DNA from: Desulfurellaceae bacterium bin18
GTDB lineage: Bacteria; Desulfobacterota; Binatia; Bin18
Length of the DNA: 64,000 nt
Reading direction: 5' to 3'
Assembly (NCBI GenBank): GCA_002238415.1
Contig: MPMI01000024.1
Span: forward strand, 26,016 to 90,015
This document shows positions 16,670-28,269 of the stretch, one piece after another (position 1 is the first letter of the stretch; the number at the start of each line of letters is the position of its first letter). The notes under the pieces are model-generated. The model searched no databases and was not told where the DNA came from. It was given only the letters and a program-made list of their open reading frames with translations. Made by a program: the position numbers and the translations under genes.

Positions 16670-19169
16670 GCTGCTCCTCCTCCATACTGTGTGAATTGAG
16701 AACCGTTTCTGTGTTTTCGACTTTCCTTGACTCGCTTTCCTCTTCTGCGACCAACGCGATACTGGAGACGTATCCATCCGCACCAACGTTAAAGAGTTTG
16801 ACGCCTTGGGTATTCCTGCCAATCACCCGCAACTCAGCGACCCGAAGCCGTATTATCTTGCCGCTATCCGTCACGAGCATCAAGCCATCGTCCTCTTTTA
16901 CCTGCCGAACACCACAGACCTCTCCGGTCTTGTCCGTGGTGCGCATCGTACTGATTCCTTTCCCCCCACGCGCCTGTAGCCGATAGTCCTCTATCCGGCT
17001 CCGCTTCCCATACCCTTGGGACGACACAGTGAGAAGCGTAGCTTCTTGATTGAGGATTTCAAGAGAGACAACCTCGTCCTCTTCTTCCAGGGTAATCCCG
17101 CGAACGCCAGATGTGCCGCGTCCCGTTGCGCGGACTTCTTCTTCTGCAAATCTAATCGCTTTTCCGTTTCTCGTCGAAAGGAGGATCTCTTGTTTACCGT
17201 CCGTGAGTTGGACGCCGATAACCTCGTCTTCGTCCCCAAGAGTAATGGCGATGATTCCGCCGCGTCGAGGATTGGCATACGCCATCAGTTTCGTTTTCTT
17301 GACTTGTCCCTTGCGGGTCGCAAAGACAATAAAACCGTCGTCTTGGAATTCTCGGATAGGGAGAAAGGCTGAAATTTTCTCTCCTTCTTGCAACGGCAGA
17401 AGATTGACGATGGCTTTTCCCTTTGCCATGCGGCTGCCTTGAGGAATTTCATGGACTTTCACCCAGTACACTTTGCCGATTGAGGAAAAAAATAACAGGA
17501 AGGCATGGGTAGAAGAGATAAAAAGATGCTCAACAAAGTCCTCCTCTCGGGTTGTTGCGCCAACAACCCCTTTTCCTCCCCGACGCTGAGAGCGGTATTC
17601 GGTCAATGGGTTTCTCTTGATGTAGCCGGCGTGGGATATGGTGACCACGACATCTTCTTCAGCAATCAAATCTTCGTCCGAGAGATCTGCGCTGTCGGGC
17701 AGGAGCTCTGTCCGCCGCTCGTCGGAAAACCGGCTCCGCAGATCGCTCAGCTCTTCTTTGATCACGCCGTCGATCTTCTCCGGACTGGCTAAAATCCTTT
17801 GCAGGGAAGCAATAACACTGAGCGTTTCACTGTGCTCGGAGAGAATTTTTCCCTGTTCCAGCTGGGTGAGTCGCTGCAAGCGCATATCAAGAATAGCCTG
17901 TGCCTGCGTCTCAGTTAGCGAAAATCGATCCATAAGGGCTTGCCGGACGCTCGCCGGGTTCTGCCCGTGGCGAATGACGTGGAGCACGGGGTCCAGGTTG
18001 TCCAGCGCGATTTTGAGCCCTTCAAGCAAGTGGAGGCGGTCGTTGGCTTTCTGAAGATCAAAAGCAGTCCGGCGTCGGACAACCTCCCGGCGATGTTCAA
18101 GAAAGTGCAGGAGGGTGTCTTTGAGCGTCAGGAGGCGAGGGCGGCCATCGACGATGGCCAGAAGAATGACCCCAAATGAATCCTGAAGAGGGGTCATTTT
18201 ATACAGCTGGTTGAGAACGACGTGTGGGACCACATCTCTTTTCAACTCGATAACGATGCGCATGCCATCCCTGTCGGACTCGTCACGCAGGTCGGAGATC
18301 CCGGTAATACGCTTCTCATTCACCAGATCGGCAATACGCTCAATCAAACGAGCCTTGTTCACCTGGTACGGGATCTCATGCGCAATGATGCGACTTTTTC
18401 CGGTCTTCTCATCTTCTTCTATGGATGTCCGGGCCCGCATCAGAACGATACCCCGCCCGGTTTCATAAGCACTCCGTACTCCGGCGCGTCCGTGGATATA
18501 CGCTCCAGTAGGAAAGTCTGGACCGGGGATGTACTCCATGAGGTCCATGTTGCCGAGGTCCATGTTCTCGATCAGAGCCAGGAGGGCATCAATCACTTCG
18601 CCCAGGTTGTGAGGGGGGATATTGGTTGACATCCCCACCGCAATACCAGATGAGCCGTTAACCAGCAGGTTCGGAAATTTACTTGGGAGAACGGCTGGTT
18701 CGTGGCTGGTATCGTCATAGTTCGGTATGAAATTGATCGTCTCTCGGTCAATGTCGGCAAGCATTTCCGCAGTGATTCGGGTCATGCGGACTTCGGTATA
18801 CCGCATGGCGGCTGGAGGATCGCCGTCAACCGAACCGAAGTTTCCTTGGCCGTCAATGAGCGGATAGCGCAACGAAAAATCCTGCGCCATGCGGACAAGC
18901 GTGTCGTAGACGGCCGAATCTCCGTGCGGGTGGTATTTACCGATCACGTCACCCACAACACGGGCGGATTTCTTATAGGGACGATTCCATTCATTCCCGA
19001 GGTCGTGCATGGCGTACAGAACGCGCCGATGGACAGGCTTCAATCCGTCACGGACGTCGGGCAGGGCGCGACCAATAATCACACTCATGGCGTAGTCCAT
19101 ATAGGACTGCCGCATTTCTTGCTCAATATTGACAGAGGGAAGGGGGCGGGAGTCTGGATAGTCTTCCAT
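16620..19169 (-). CDS. gyrA: DNA gyrase subunit A
   Basis: Type IIA topoisomerase subunit, about 849 aa from ATG 19167-19169 (a TTG nine codons upstream is the alternative). Catalytic Tyr124 lies in [11 protein letters not shown]. The quinolone-determining region reads [11 protein letters not shown], with Ser85 and Asp89 at the positions of E. coli Ser83 and Asp87, the drug-sensitive residues. The GyrA box QRRGGKG opens the C-terminal beta-pinwheel. The last 17 or so codons overlap the start of the peroxiredoxin gene in another frame. It follows gyrB after 44 bp. Confidence 0.97.
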   Translation of the reverse strand: MEDYPDSRPLPSVNIEQEMRQSYMDYAMSVIIGRALPDVRDGLKPVHRRVLYAMHDLGNEWNRPYKKSARVVGDVIGKYHPHGDSAVYDTLVRMAQDFSLRYPLIDGQGNFGSVDGDPPAAMRYTEVRMTRITAEMLADIDRETINFIPNYDDTSHEPAVLPSKFPNLLVNGSSGIAVGMSTNIPPHNLGEVIDALLALIENMDLGNMDLMEYIPGPDFPTGAYIHGRAGVRSAYETGRGIVLMRARTSIEEDEKTGKSRIIAHEIPYQVNKARLIERIADLVNEKRITGISDLRDESDRDGMRIVIELKRDVVPHVVLNQLYKMTPLQDSFGVILLAIVDGRPRLLTLKDTLLHFLEHRREVVRRRTAFDLQKANDRLHLLEGLKIALDNLDPVLHVIRHGQNPASVRQALMDRFSLTETQAQAILDMRLQRLTQLEQGKILSEHSETLSVIASLQRILASPEKIDGVIKEELSDLRSRFSDERRTELLPDSADLSDEDLIAEEDVVVTISHAGYIKRNPLTEYRSQRRGGKGVVGATTREEDFVEHLFISSTHAFLLFFSSIGKVYWVKVHEIPQGSRMAKGKAIVNLLPLQEGEKISAFLPIREFQDDGFIVFATRKGQVKKTKLMAYANPRRGGIIAITLGDEDEVIGVQLTDGKQEILLSTRNGKAIRFAEEEVRATGRGTSGVRGITLEEEDEVVSLEILNQEATLLTVSSQGYGKRSRIEDYRLQARGGKGISTMRTTDKTGEVCGVRQVKEDDGLMLVTDSGKIIRLRVAELRVIGRNTQGVKLFNVGADGYVSSIALVAEEESESRKVENTETVLNSHSMEEEQHEHSGRPNSPGFYPQD

Positions 19170-19213
19170 ACAAAGGAGATTCCTTTTTGGTGACAACAGA
19201 GGGCGTAGTAGGA

Positions 19214-21658
<2,445 letters not shown>

Positions 21659-21679
21659 TTATCAAAGCTTAGCATTTTC

Positions 21680-21694
21680 TTTACGTTACGTAAA
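21680..21694. promoter_or_regulatory. Short palindrome upstream of gyrB
   Basis: The 15-bp sequence TTTACGTTACGTAAA is a perfect palindrome around its central T. It lies in the 121-bp gap between dnaN and gyrB, about 80 bp upstream of the gyrB start, a position suited to an operator for the gyrB-gyrA transcript. No known regulator site is recognised. Confidence 0.4.
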
Positions 21695-21722
21695 CCACGA
21701 GCTTAAGTAAAACATCTTTCTA

Positions 21723-22874
21723 TTAATTTATTTTCATAGGCATTATGACATAGGAAAATTCATCACTCTCCTTTTGCTGAAGGAGTCCAGGACTCATCTC
21801 ATCTTTAAGAAAAAGGACGACAGAATCCCCTTCATTCATAACATTCAATGCCTCGGTCAGATATCTTCCATTAAACCCAATTGATAATCCATCTCCAGCG
21901 TATGAGGCTGCAATCTCCTCTGTTCCCTCGCCCACATCCGGAGTGTTGACGGAAACCTCTATCTTGTCTTTTTCAAACTGTAATTTTATCCCCCGAGAGC
22001 GTTCTGTTGTGAGAATCAAAATACGACGGAGAGCGCTGAGGAGCTCATCTCGGGGAAACTCAATACGGTGCGTATGCTCTTTTGGAACAACTTGCTGGTA
22101 GTCAGGAAAGTCTCCCTCAATCAGACGCATAAAGAGTTCGGTTGTCTCCTTCTTCAGGTTGACGACCGAATCCTTGACCGAAACGTCTATGGTTCCCTCG
22201 CTCCGCTCAAGGAGTTTCCGGGTTTCAACCAATCCCTTTTTCGGAAGTATGACGCTCGGCCAATCAGGCAAGGAAGGAGCATCGATTCCTCGCTCTATGA
22301 GAGACAGGCGATGTCCATCGCTGGCAACCATACGCACCTTCCCATCTTTCTGGGTCTCGAGATAGACACCGCTGAGATTCAGTCGTGTCTCGTCAGGTGA
22401 GGTTGCAAAGAGAGTTTTCTCGATCATCTCCCGCAGGGTCGATCCGGGCAAAGAGATGAATTGGTCAGAAGAAGAGGGGGATTCCTCCTGCTTCTCTTTT
22501 TGTCCTGTTATTGTGGGGAATTCCTTAGGGTCCAGACTTGCGATTCTGAAGCGGGACTTTCCGCTGTTAACATCTACCCATCCATTGCCACTTGAGCGTA
22601 AACGGATATGACCGGATGGCAGCTCACGAATGATCTCATACAACTTTCTTGCATCTGCAGTCATCGACCCTGACGCCTTCACCTCAGCCTGACACTGCTG
22701 ACGGATCCCAATTTCGAGATCTGTTGCTCCAAGAGAAATAACACCTTCCTCTCCTGTAGAGTCTGATTCGATAAGAACATGGGAGAGCATAGGGAGGGAG
22801 GAGCGTCTCTCAACAACACCTTGGACTAGATACAAACACTGAAGGAGGTCTTCCTTACCGACGCTGAACTCCAT
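21723..22874 (-). CDS. dnaN: DNA polymerase III sliding clamp (beta subunit)
   Basis: Ring-shaped processivity clamp, 383 aa, made of three similar domains. The N-terminus MEFSVGKEDLLQCLYLVQGV, the middle RLNLSGVYLETQKDGKVRMVASDGHRLSL (domain 2) and the C-terminal LLQQKESDEFSYVIMPMKI are standard, the last being the hydrophobic cleft end that binds partner proteins. It lies just downstream of dnaA with the origin in the 261-bp gap, the order seen in many bacteria. GAGGAGGAC precedes the ATG. Confidence 0.97.
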   Translation of the reverse strand: MEFSVGKEDLLQCLYLVQGVVERRSSLPMLSHVLIESDSTGEEGVISLGATDLEIGIRQQCQAEVKASGSMTADARKLYEIIRELPSGHIRLRSSGNGWVDVNSGKSRFRIASLDPKEFPTITGQKEKQEESPSSSDQFISLPGSTLREMIEKTLFATSPDETRLNLSGVYLETQKDGKVRMVASDGHRLSLIERGIDAPSLPDWPSVILPKKGLVETRKLLERSEGTIDVSVKDSVVNLKKETTELFMRLIEGDFPDYQQVVPKEHTHRIEFPRDELLSALRRILILTTERSRGIKLQFEKDKIEVSVNTPDVGEGTEEIAASYAGDGLSIGFNGRYLTEALNVMNEGDSVVLFLKDEMSPGLLQQKESDEFSYVIMPMKIN

Positions 22875-22884
22875 GTCCTCCTCC

Positions 22885-23135
22885 TTTCTCTAATTACTAC
22901 TACTTATTCTTTATATTTATATATAAATAGATAATAGTAGTAGTAGGGCCTGTGGATATGTGGATAAGTGGGTTAAGTATTTGTTTATAATAGAAAAGTT
23001 ATCCACAGGGGGGTGTGGATAACTTCAGTAAACCTGTGGATAACTTTTTTCGTCTCCTTATCCGGCTGCTCGCCACTACGAGTTATCCACAGGTTATCCA
23101 CAGGTTATCCACAGGTTATCCACAGGGCGAGGAAC
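22885..23135. other. Replication origin (oriC) between dnaA and dnaN
   Basis: Eight perfect DnaA boxes (TTATCCACA or its complement): 22959-22967, 22999-23007, 23014-23022, 23035-23043, 23083-23091, 23094-23102, 23105-23113 and 23116-23124, plus a one-mismatch box at 22951-22959. The last four form an exact 11-bp tandem TTATCCACAGG. An AT-rich stretch at about 22888-22940 is the likely unwinding element. The region lies between dnaA and dnaN, the classic place for oriC. Sequence evidence alone; origin activity is inferred. Confidence 0.93.
22932..22946 (+). other. DnaA-trio array in the origin
   Basis: Read 3' to 5' away from the DnaA box at 22951-22959, the plus strand gives GAT-GAT-GAT-GAT-AAT, five consecutive trios that match the 3'-[G/A]AT-5' DnaA-trio rule. 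A GC-rich spacer (GGCC, 22947-22950) separates them from the box, as in the basal unwinding system described for Bacillus. The adjacent AT-rich tract begins directly beyond the trios. Confidence 0.8.
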
Positions 23136-24461
23136 CTACTCATAAATCATGATCTCTATTCTATTGATGATATCGCGAAGCTCTTCGTCTTTTTTGGACC
23201 GATTTTCAATTGTATGACAGGCATGCAGAACCGTTGTGTGATCTTTTCCTCCAAATCGCATTCCAATCATTGGGTAGGAGGCGCCGGCAAGCTTGCGGCA
23301 GAGAAACATGCTAACCTGCCTTGGAAACGAAACCATCTTTGTCCTTTTCTTTGAAGTTATATCGGCAACGCTGACGCCAAAATATTTACTCACCGTTCTC
23401 TGTATGGTCTCGATCGAGACTTTCTTTTCCTGGTCTGTGACTAAATTCTTGAGGACCTGTTGGGCAAAGTTGACAGTGATATCAGCCTGATTCAAGGCGG
23501 CCATCGCTCCTAATCGTGTCAGGCCGCCCTCAAGCTCCCGGACGTTTGAGGTCACATTAGAAGCAATGAAAAGGGCAACATCGTCGGGAAGGGGAATACG
23601 TTTTGCGCGTGATTTTTTTTGTAGAATCGCTACCCGAGTCTCAAGGTCGGGCGGCTGGATATCGGCGATCAATCCCCATTCGAAACGGTTTCGCAACCGC
23701 TCTTCTAGTCCGCCTATCTCATTTGGGAACTTATCCGACGTTAAGATAATCTGCTTGCTCGACTCATGGAGGGAATTAAAGGTGTGAAAAAATTCTTCTT
23801 GTGTCCGTTCGCGACCAGACAGAAACTGCACATCATCGAGAATAAGAACATCCGCGCGACGGAATCTGTTTTTGAATTCCGTCATTCGATTCTTTCGTAA
23901 ATGAGCAATCAATTCATTGGTAAAAGACTCTGAGGACAGATAGACAATATTGTCCTTTCCTTGTTTTCCCGATGTTTCGTGTCCAATGGCATTAATGAGA
24001 TGCGTCTTTCCTAACCCAACCCCCCCATAGATGAATAATGGATTATAGCTCTTCCCTGGGTGTTTGCTGACCGCTTTGGCCGCGGCATGAGCAAACTGAT
24101 TGCCGCCACCGACAACAAAGGAGGAGAAGGTGTAATTCTGAATAAGCCCGTCTTTTTTCCCCTTCCCTTTTCCCTGGGCTGTTTGTTCTCTCTCTTCTTC
24201 CGGAAAGAGTTCTCCTTGTGGTTTTTCCCGTACATGCAAGACGAGGTGCGTTGGCTGACCAAGAGCCTCGGTAAATGCATTTTCCAGGGGGCCGACGAGG
24301 TTGCTGAGTAGCCAATCCTTAAAAAGCGCGCTCGGGACTTCGAGGTGGAATGCCTCGTCTTGGAGCCCAAGGGGCCGAATCGGCTTCAGCCAGGTTTCAC
24401 TATTCGTCCTTCCTACTTGTCCTTCAACAATCCCCAACACTCTTTCCCACACCCGATGCAT
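23136..24461 (-). CDS. dnaA: Chromosomal replication initiator DnaA
   Basis: Initiator ATPase, 441 aa from ATG 24459-24461 (GGAAGG seven bases upstream); a GTG six codons earlier is the alternative. Domain I is WERVLGIVEGQVGRTNSETW; a Lys/Gln-rich linker follows; the AAA+ domain has NPLFIYGGVGLGKTHLINAI and LILDDVQFLSGRERTQEEFF; domain IV contains the DNA-binding signature MRFGGKDHTTVLHACHTIE. The stop lies 11 bp from the tandem DnaA boxes. Confidence 0.97.
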   Translation of the reverse strand: MHRVWERVLGIVEGQVGRTNSETWLKPIRPLGLQDEAFHLEVPSALFKDWLLSNLVGPLENAFTEALGQPTHLVLHVREKPQGELFPEEEREQTAQGKGKGKKDGLIQNYTFSSFVVGGGNQFAHAAAKAVSKHPGKSYNPLFIYGGVGLGKTHLINAIGHETSGKQGKDNIVYLSSESFTNELIAHLRKNRMTEFKNRFRRADVLILDDVQFLSGRERTQEEFFHTFNSLHESSKQIILTSDKFPNEIGGLEERLRNRFEWGLIADIQPPDLETRVAILQKKSRAKRIPLPDDVALFIASNVTSNVRELEGGLTRLGAMAALNQADITVNFAQQVLKNLVTDQEKKVSIETIQRTVSKYFGVSVADITSKKRTKMVSFPRQVSMFLCRKLAGASYPMIGMRFGGKDHTTVLHACHTIENRSKKDEELRDIINRIEIMIYE

Positions 24462-24489
24462 GCCGCGTCCTTCCACCACTCAACAAAAG

Positions 24490-24567
24490 TTGTCCACAGG
24501 TGTGGATAACTCGATAACTTCCTTTTTAGACTGAGGAAATACCTGTCGTCTGACGAAGTTATCCACA
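24490..24567. promoter_or_regulatory. DnaA-box cluster upstream of dnaA
   Basis: Perfect boxes at 24501-24509 (TGTGGATAA) and 24559-24567 (TTATCCACA), with a one-mismatch box TTGTCCACA at 24490-24498. They lie 29-106 bp upstream of the dnaA start, where DnaA could repress its own gene or, with the boxes beyond dnaA, form a bipartite origin. Confidence 0.75.
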
Positions 24568-25074
24568 CACATTTGTCTTTCTGTCTCGCCTTCTGCCCCA
24601 GGAAAATCCCGTTCACCGACTGCGTCGTCAGAGAGGCAAGAAAAAGACCCATGTCTATCCGAATCAATGTGCCGCTTAAAATTTATGAGGCCAGAGAGGA
24701 TAGCGTCACTGCGTATTAAACTTTTTTCCTATAGAATGCAAGGAAAAGAGCAACAGTTTTCCAAAGCAATGAATATCACTGGAAAAAATTGAAGCCGTAA
24801 CATAAAGTGATATTAAAAAAAGAGTAGACCTGAAAAATTAGGTTCGTATCTATTTATTTTTCTTATCATTTCTGAAAACGCAGGCAATAGAAATACGCAG
24901 AATTAAGTCACACATTGTTACCGATTCTTATAAGAGAACCCAAGGAGAGTGAGAATATTCTCATAATTCCGGTCCGTTCAGACGCCCCTTCTGAGAAGAA
25001 TTCTTTTGGCTTGACTCTCTTGTGGGTGGGTGGTAGCAGGGGAAATCTTCACAACCGGGACGTGGGTAGACCAG
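24568..25074. other. Gene-free AT-rich stretch between dnaA and hemL
   Basis: No convincing reading frame on either strand. From about 24700 to 24960 the sequence is strikingly AT-rich compared with the flanks, with A and T runs such as ATTAAAAAAAGAG. It may hold the dnaA promoter (leftward) and the hemL promoter (rightward), and could act as a second unwinding element. rpmH, rnpA and yidC, often found upstream of dnaA, are not here. Confidence 0.5.
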
Positions 25075-26358
25075 ATGTCAACATCGCAAAAACTCTTTCA
25101 CGAGGCGCAAAAATATATTCCAGGGGGCGTGAACAGTCCGGTCCGTGCGTGGCGGGCTGTTGGTGGTGATCCTCTTTTTATCAGCCGCGGGAAAGGATGT
25201 CGCGTTACTGATGCGGATGGACGCGAGTATATAGACTATGTCAGCTCATGGGGACCGTTAATAGCCGGCCATGCGCATCCGCAGGTTGTCGGTGCACTTG
25301 AGCGGGTGGTGAAGAACGGGACCAGTTTCGGTGCCCCAACGGCAAAAGAGATTGAACTGGCAAAAACGCTTACACAGACCATTCCGTCAATAGAGAAGGT
25401 CCGCCTGACCTCCTCGGGCACAGAAGCGACCATGACCGCCCTGCGTCTCGCCCGTGGCTATACAGGCCGGGCGAAGATCATCAAGTTCTCCGGTTGCTAT
25501 CACGGTCATACGGATGCGCTTCTGGTGAGAGCTGGGTCTGGAGCGCTGACGTTTAGTACCCCGGACAGTCAAGGTGTTCCCGAGGCCTTTAGCAGTATGA
25601 CACTTGTGGCTGAATACAACAGTCTCTCCAGCGTCCGCGCCTACCTGGAGGCCGACCCGGAAGGGGTGGCCGCCGTTATACTGGAGCCTGTTCCTGGAAA
25701 CATGGGCCTCGTACCGCCCGAGCAAGGCTTTCTTGAGGGCCTCCGGGAACTCACCCGAGAGTTCGGAGTCGTGCTCATCTTTGACGAGGTGATGACTGGC
25801 TGCCGTCTCGCTCGTGGTGGAGCACAAGAAATCTACCACATCGACCCAGATCTCACCTGCCTCGGGAAAGTCGTGGGTGGTGGCCTGCCGCTGGCCGCGG
25901 TCGGCGGAAAAGCGGCGATAATGGACGCGCTTGCTCCATTGGGGGGCGTCTACCAAGCTGGGACGCTGTCCGGAAATCCGTTGGCTGTGACCGCCGGCAT
26001 TGAAACCTTAAAGCTTGCTCACGCCGCTGGAGCCTATGAGCGGCTGAATATGCTCGGAGATATGCTGGCCGAGGGATTACGCACTGTCATTCGTGAGACT
26101 GACCTAAAAGCCTGTGTGAACCAAATGGGCTCGATGTTCACCATCTTCTTTGGGGTAGACGAGGTCCGTGACTACGACTCAGCGACCCAGAGCGACACCA
26201 CAATGTTCGCTAGCTACTTTCGCGGGATGAGTGAGCAGGGCATATACCTGCCTCCCTCTCAATTTGAATCCGCCTTTATTTCCCTGGCGCACGGCGAGGA
26301 CGACATCCAGGAAACCCTCCGGGCAGCGGGGACGGTACTGAAGAACCTCGGAAGCTGA
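25075..26358 (+). CDS. hemL: Glutamate-1-semialdehyde 2,1-aminomutase
   Basis: PLP enzyme of the C5 haem pathway that converts glutamate-1-semialdehyde to 5-aminolevulinate. 427 aa from ATG 25075; the reading frame extends 15 codons upstream without support. Motifs: YIPGGVNSPVRAW, YIDYVSSWGPLIAGHAHP, RLTSSGTEATMTALRLARG, the PLP-binding Asp in VLIFDEVMTG, the Schiff-base Lys in LGKVVGGGLPLAAVGG, and YQAGTLSGNPLAVTAG. Use of the C5 route argues against an alphaproteobacterium. Its stop is 6 bp before the ATP synthase accessory gene. Confidence 0.96.
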   Translation: MSTSQKLFHEAQKYIPGGVNSPVRAWRAVGGDPLFISRGKGCRVTDADGREYIDYVSSWGPLIAGHAHPQVVGALERVVKNGTSFGAPTAKEIELAKTLTQTIPSIEKVRLTSSGTEATMTALRLARGYTGRAKIIKFSGCYHGHTDALLVRAGSGALTFSTPDSQGVPEAFSSMTLVAEYNSLSSVRAYLEADPEGVAAVILEPVPGNMGLVPPEQGFLEGLRELTREFGVVLIFDEVMTGCRLARGGAQEIYHIDPDLTCLGKVVGGGLPLAAVGGKAAIMDALAPLGGVYQAGTLSGNPLAVTAGIETLKLAHAAGAYERLNMLGDMLAEGLRTVIRETDLKACVNQMGSMFTIFFGVDEVRDYDSATQSDTTMFASYFRGMSEQGIYLPPSQFESAFISLAHGEDDIQETLRAAGTVLKNLGS

Positions 26359-26364
26359 GGAAAA

Positions 26365-26652
26365 ATGGCTCGGGAGAGTCCACAAAGAGGAAACGTGTCC
26401 TCCAATCATACAAAAAAGCCAGATGCTTTTCCTCTTTTCGTCACCTATGGAAAGTATGGGGCGCTTGGGTTCGAGTTCGCCGGAGCCATTGTCGCCGGTC
26501 TCTTGATTGGAAACTATGCAGACACTCAGTTTGGCACAGCGCCCCTGCTGATGGTCATCGGGGTGATCGTTGGTATGTCAGGAGCGATATATCGTCTGAT
26601 CATCGTACTCCAGCGCCTCTCTGCCCGTGAAAAAGCCGCAAAAGACAATTGA
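26365..26652 (+). CDS. AtpZ/AtpI-like ATP synthase accessory protein
   Basis: A 95-aa membrane protein with two hydrophobic segments (LGFEFAGAIVAGLLIGNYAD; LLMVIGVIVGMSGAIYRLII), typical of the AtpZ/AtpI family encoded first in Fo operons and thought to help c-ring assembly or Mg/Ca uptake. The N-terminal residues 8 to about 24 are translated from an eroded copy of the palindromic repeat. The true start is uncertain: ATG 26365 (GAGG upstream) or GTG 26395 inside the repeat. It overlaps atpI by 26 bp. Confidence 0.8.
   Translation: MARESPQRGNVSSNHTKKPDAFPLFVTYGKYGALGFEFAGAIVAGLLIGNYADTQFGTAPLLMVIGVIVGMSGAIYRLIIVLQRLSAREKAAKDN
26384..26437. repeat. Palindromic repeat PR, copy 4 (eroded, inside a coding region)
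   Basis: Left arm AAAGAGGAAACGTGTCC at 26384-26400, then a loop starting TCCAAT and ending AGATGCT, then TTTCCTCTTT. The GGACACG part of the right arm is missing, but the remaining outer stem AAAGAGGAAA/TTTCCTCTTT pairs perfectly although both sides differ from the consensus, which suggests a compensated change. It lies within the 5' end of the AtpZ-like gene. Confidence 0.75.
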
Positions 26653-27040
26653 GAGAATAGAAGTCCTGAACCTTGCCTTAGTTGGGACTGGTGCCACTAT
26701 AGGCTGGATAACAGAAATTATTCATGTGCCCAGCTTTGTACTTGGCGGTGGAGTGATGCAGGCCAACTTCTGGCTGCTCAAAAAAGTTGTCCGCTCCGCA
26801 CTCACTTCCGTCGATTCACAGGATCCACGGAAATCCAATATGAACAGAAAGATCCGTGTCGCGCTGTGGCTGACTGCCAAAGCGGGATTGTACGTTTTGC
26901 TGTTAAGCGCGGTTTTCGTTCGGTATCCCATCGACGCCAAGAGTTTTGTCGCCGGGGTCCCTTTACTGCTTATTGCCTGCATGATAGTCGGCCTGAACAG
27001 ATCGAAAGACCAGTCTGAACATCCCTTTATCCCACGCTAA
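26627..27040 (+). CDS. atpI: ATP synthase subunit I
   Basis: A 137-aa membrane protein with four hydrophobic segments (LNLALVGTGATIGWI; FVLGGGVMQANFWLL; ALWLTAKAGLYVLLLSAVFV; SFVAGVPLLLIACMIVGL), the pattern of AtpI/UncI proteins that help assemble the c-ring. Start GTG 26627 overlaps the previous gene by 26 bp, which suggests coupling. It is 59 bp before atpB. Exact start uncertain. Confidence 0.75.
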   Translation: MKKPQKTIERIEVLNLALVGTGATIGWITEIIHVPSFVLGGGVMQANFWLLKKVVRSALTSVDSQDPRKSNMNRKIRVALWLTAKAGLYVLLLSAVFVRYPIDAKSFVAGVPLLLIACMIVGLNRSKDQSEHPFIPR

Positions 27041-27099
27041 CCAGTCTAAAGGACGAGTATTGGCGAGCATACTGAATGGGAGTGTATTGAACCGAATCT

Positions 27100-27801
27100 A
27101 TGGAACACCATATCTTTCTCTGGGTCGAACATATTCCTGGGCTCAGCCTTCTCCCCGGTCATATCGCTACCTCCCTTATTGTCTCTGTCGCTCTTATTCT
27201 CTTTGCCTATATGGCAAAGAGGCAGTTGGCCGCTGCAGATGATGTGGCTGTCCCTGATGACTCGCTGACCTGTCGGAACATGGCCGAACTCCTCACTCAG
27301 GGCATCTCTGATATGGCCGAGGGCGTTTTGGGTGACCGGGCACAGAAATACGTCCACCTCTATGGCAGTTTCTTCCTCTTTATTCTGATTGCAAACCTCT
27401 CCGGGCTGTTGCCTGGATTCTCTCCCCCAACCAGCAATTTCAACGTGACGCTCGCCTTAGGCGCTCTCTCCTTTGTCGCGTATAATTTCTATGCGTTCCA
27501 AGAACAGGGTCTGGCCTATTTGAAGCATTTTGTCGGACCGATCTGGTGGCTGGGCATTTTGATGGTCCCGCTGGAACTCATTGATAATTTTGTCCGGCCC
27601 TTCTCTCTTTCCCTGCGGCTTTTTGGCAATATGACGGGCGACCACGTTGTTTTAGAGATATTTACGGACCTGACGAAAGTTGTAATTCCGGTCGTCTTTT
27701 ACGCGCTTGGGGCTTTTGTCTCTCTCGTACAAGCGTTTGTTTTTACCCTGCTCAGCATGGTGTACGTCTCCTTGGCCGTTGCCCATGATGAGCATCACTG
27801 A
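27100..27801 (+). CDS. atpB: ATP synthase Fo subunit a
   Basis: Membrane subunit forming the proton half-channels, 233 aa with five to six membrane segments. The essential Arg lies in RPFSLSLRLFGNMTGDHVVL, and the upstream LVPLELIDNFV-like stretch reads LMVPLELIDNFVRPF. NLSGLLPGFSPPTSNFNVTL is the conserved segment before it. The gene order atpZ-atpI-atpB-atpE, apart from the F1 genes, is the split arrangement seen in Deltaproteobacteria such as Geobacter. Confidence 0.96.
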   Translation: MEHHIFLWVEHIPGLSLLPGHIATSLIVSVALILFAYMAKRQLAAADDVAVPDDSLTCRNMAELLTQGISDMAEGVLGDRAQKYVHLYGSFFLFILIANLSGLLPGFSPPTSNFNVTLALGALSFVAYNFYAFQEQGLAYLKHFVGPIWWLGILMVPLELIDNFVRPFSLSLRLFGNMTGDHVVLEIFTDLTKVVIPVVFYALGAFVSLVQAFVFTLLSMVYVSLAVAHDEHH

Positions 27802-27928
27802 GGGAGAGAAAAGAGAAACAGTCTAATAAACCCATTGTCCAGGTGGCGGAGAGGGTATGAAGCGGTGAGGAGGATAAGAGGAGGCTGACCCTACACTGTG
27901 CCATTGGGACATGAAAGGAGTAGGACGT

Positions 27929-28246
27929 ATGAAGAAAGTATGTGTAACTGGTGTGCTGGCGGTCTGTATGATGCTGCTCACCGCCGGAGCTGCCCTGGCG
28001 GCTGACGGAGACGGCGATTCCTCAAGAGGAATGATCGCGCTCGCGGCTGGCCTCGGCATCGGTATCGCTGCCGTGGGTGCTGGCTTGGGTCAGGGCCGCG
28101 CAGTGGCTGCCGCCATGGAGTCTATCGGTCGGAACCCAAACTCGGCTGATCGCATCCAGACCCCGATGATCATCGGTATTGCTTTCATCGAGGCGCTGGC
28201 TATTTATGCGCTGGTTATCGCGTTTACGCTATCTGGAAGCGTGTAA
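27929..28246 (+). CDS. atpE: ATP synthase Fo subunit c with signal-like leader
   Basis: Proteolipid of the rotor ring, 105 aa from ATG 27929 (AGGAGTAGG upstream); ATG 27911 would add six residues. Unusually long for subunit c because an N-terminal leader of about 26 residues ([20 protein letters not shown], AxxAxA-type cleavage) precedes the two core helices [20 protein letters not shown] and [19 protein letters not shown], joined by the polar loop [14 protein letters not shown]. The ion-binding Glu is in FIEALAIY. The next residue is Ala, not the Ser/Thr of sodium-binding rings, so proton coupling is likely. Confidence 0.94.
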   Translation: MKKVCVTGVLAVCMMLLTAGAALAADGDGDSSRGMIALAAGLGIGIAAVGAGLGQGRAVAAAMESIGRNPNSADRIQTPMIIGIAFIEALAIYALVIAFTLSGSV

Positions 28247-28269
28247 TAGCGCAGTTCAGAAGAAGAAAA

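Noticed and set aside
16199..16822. Two separate ORFs (redoxin N-terminus and C-terminus) as a frameshifted pseudogene
   Set aside because: Both halves are in one frame, only a TGA separates them, it falls on the catalytic residue, and a SECIS-like hairpin follows; recoding explains all of this better than decay.
24817..24832. AAAGAGTAGACC near 24820 as a further palindromic repeat copy
   Set aside because: Only the first bases match, and there is no loop or right arm in the following 60 bases.
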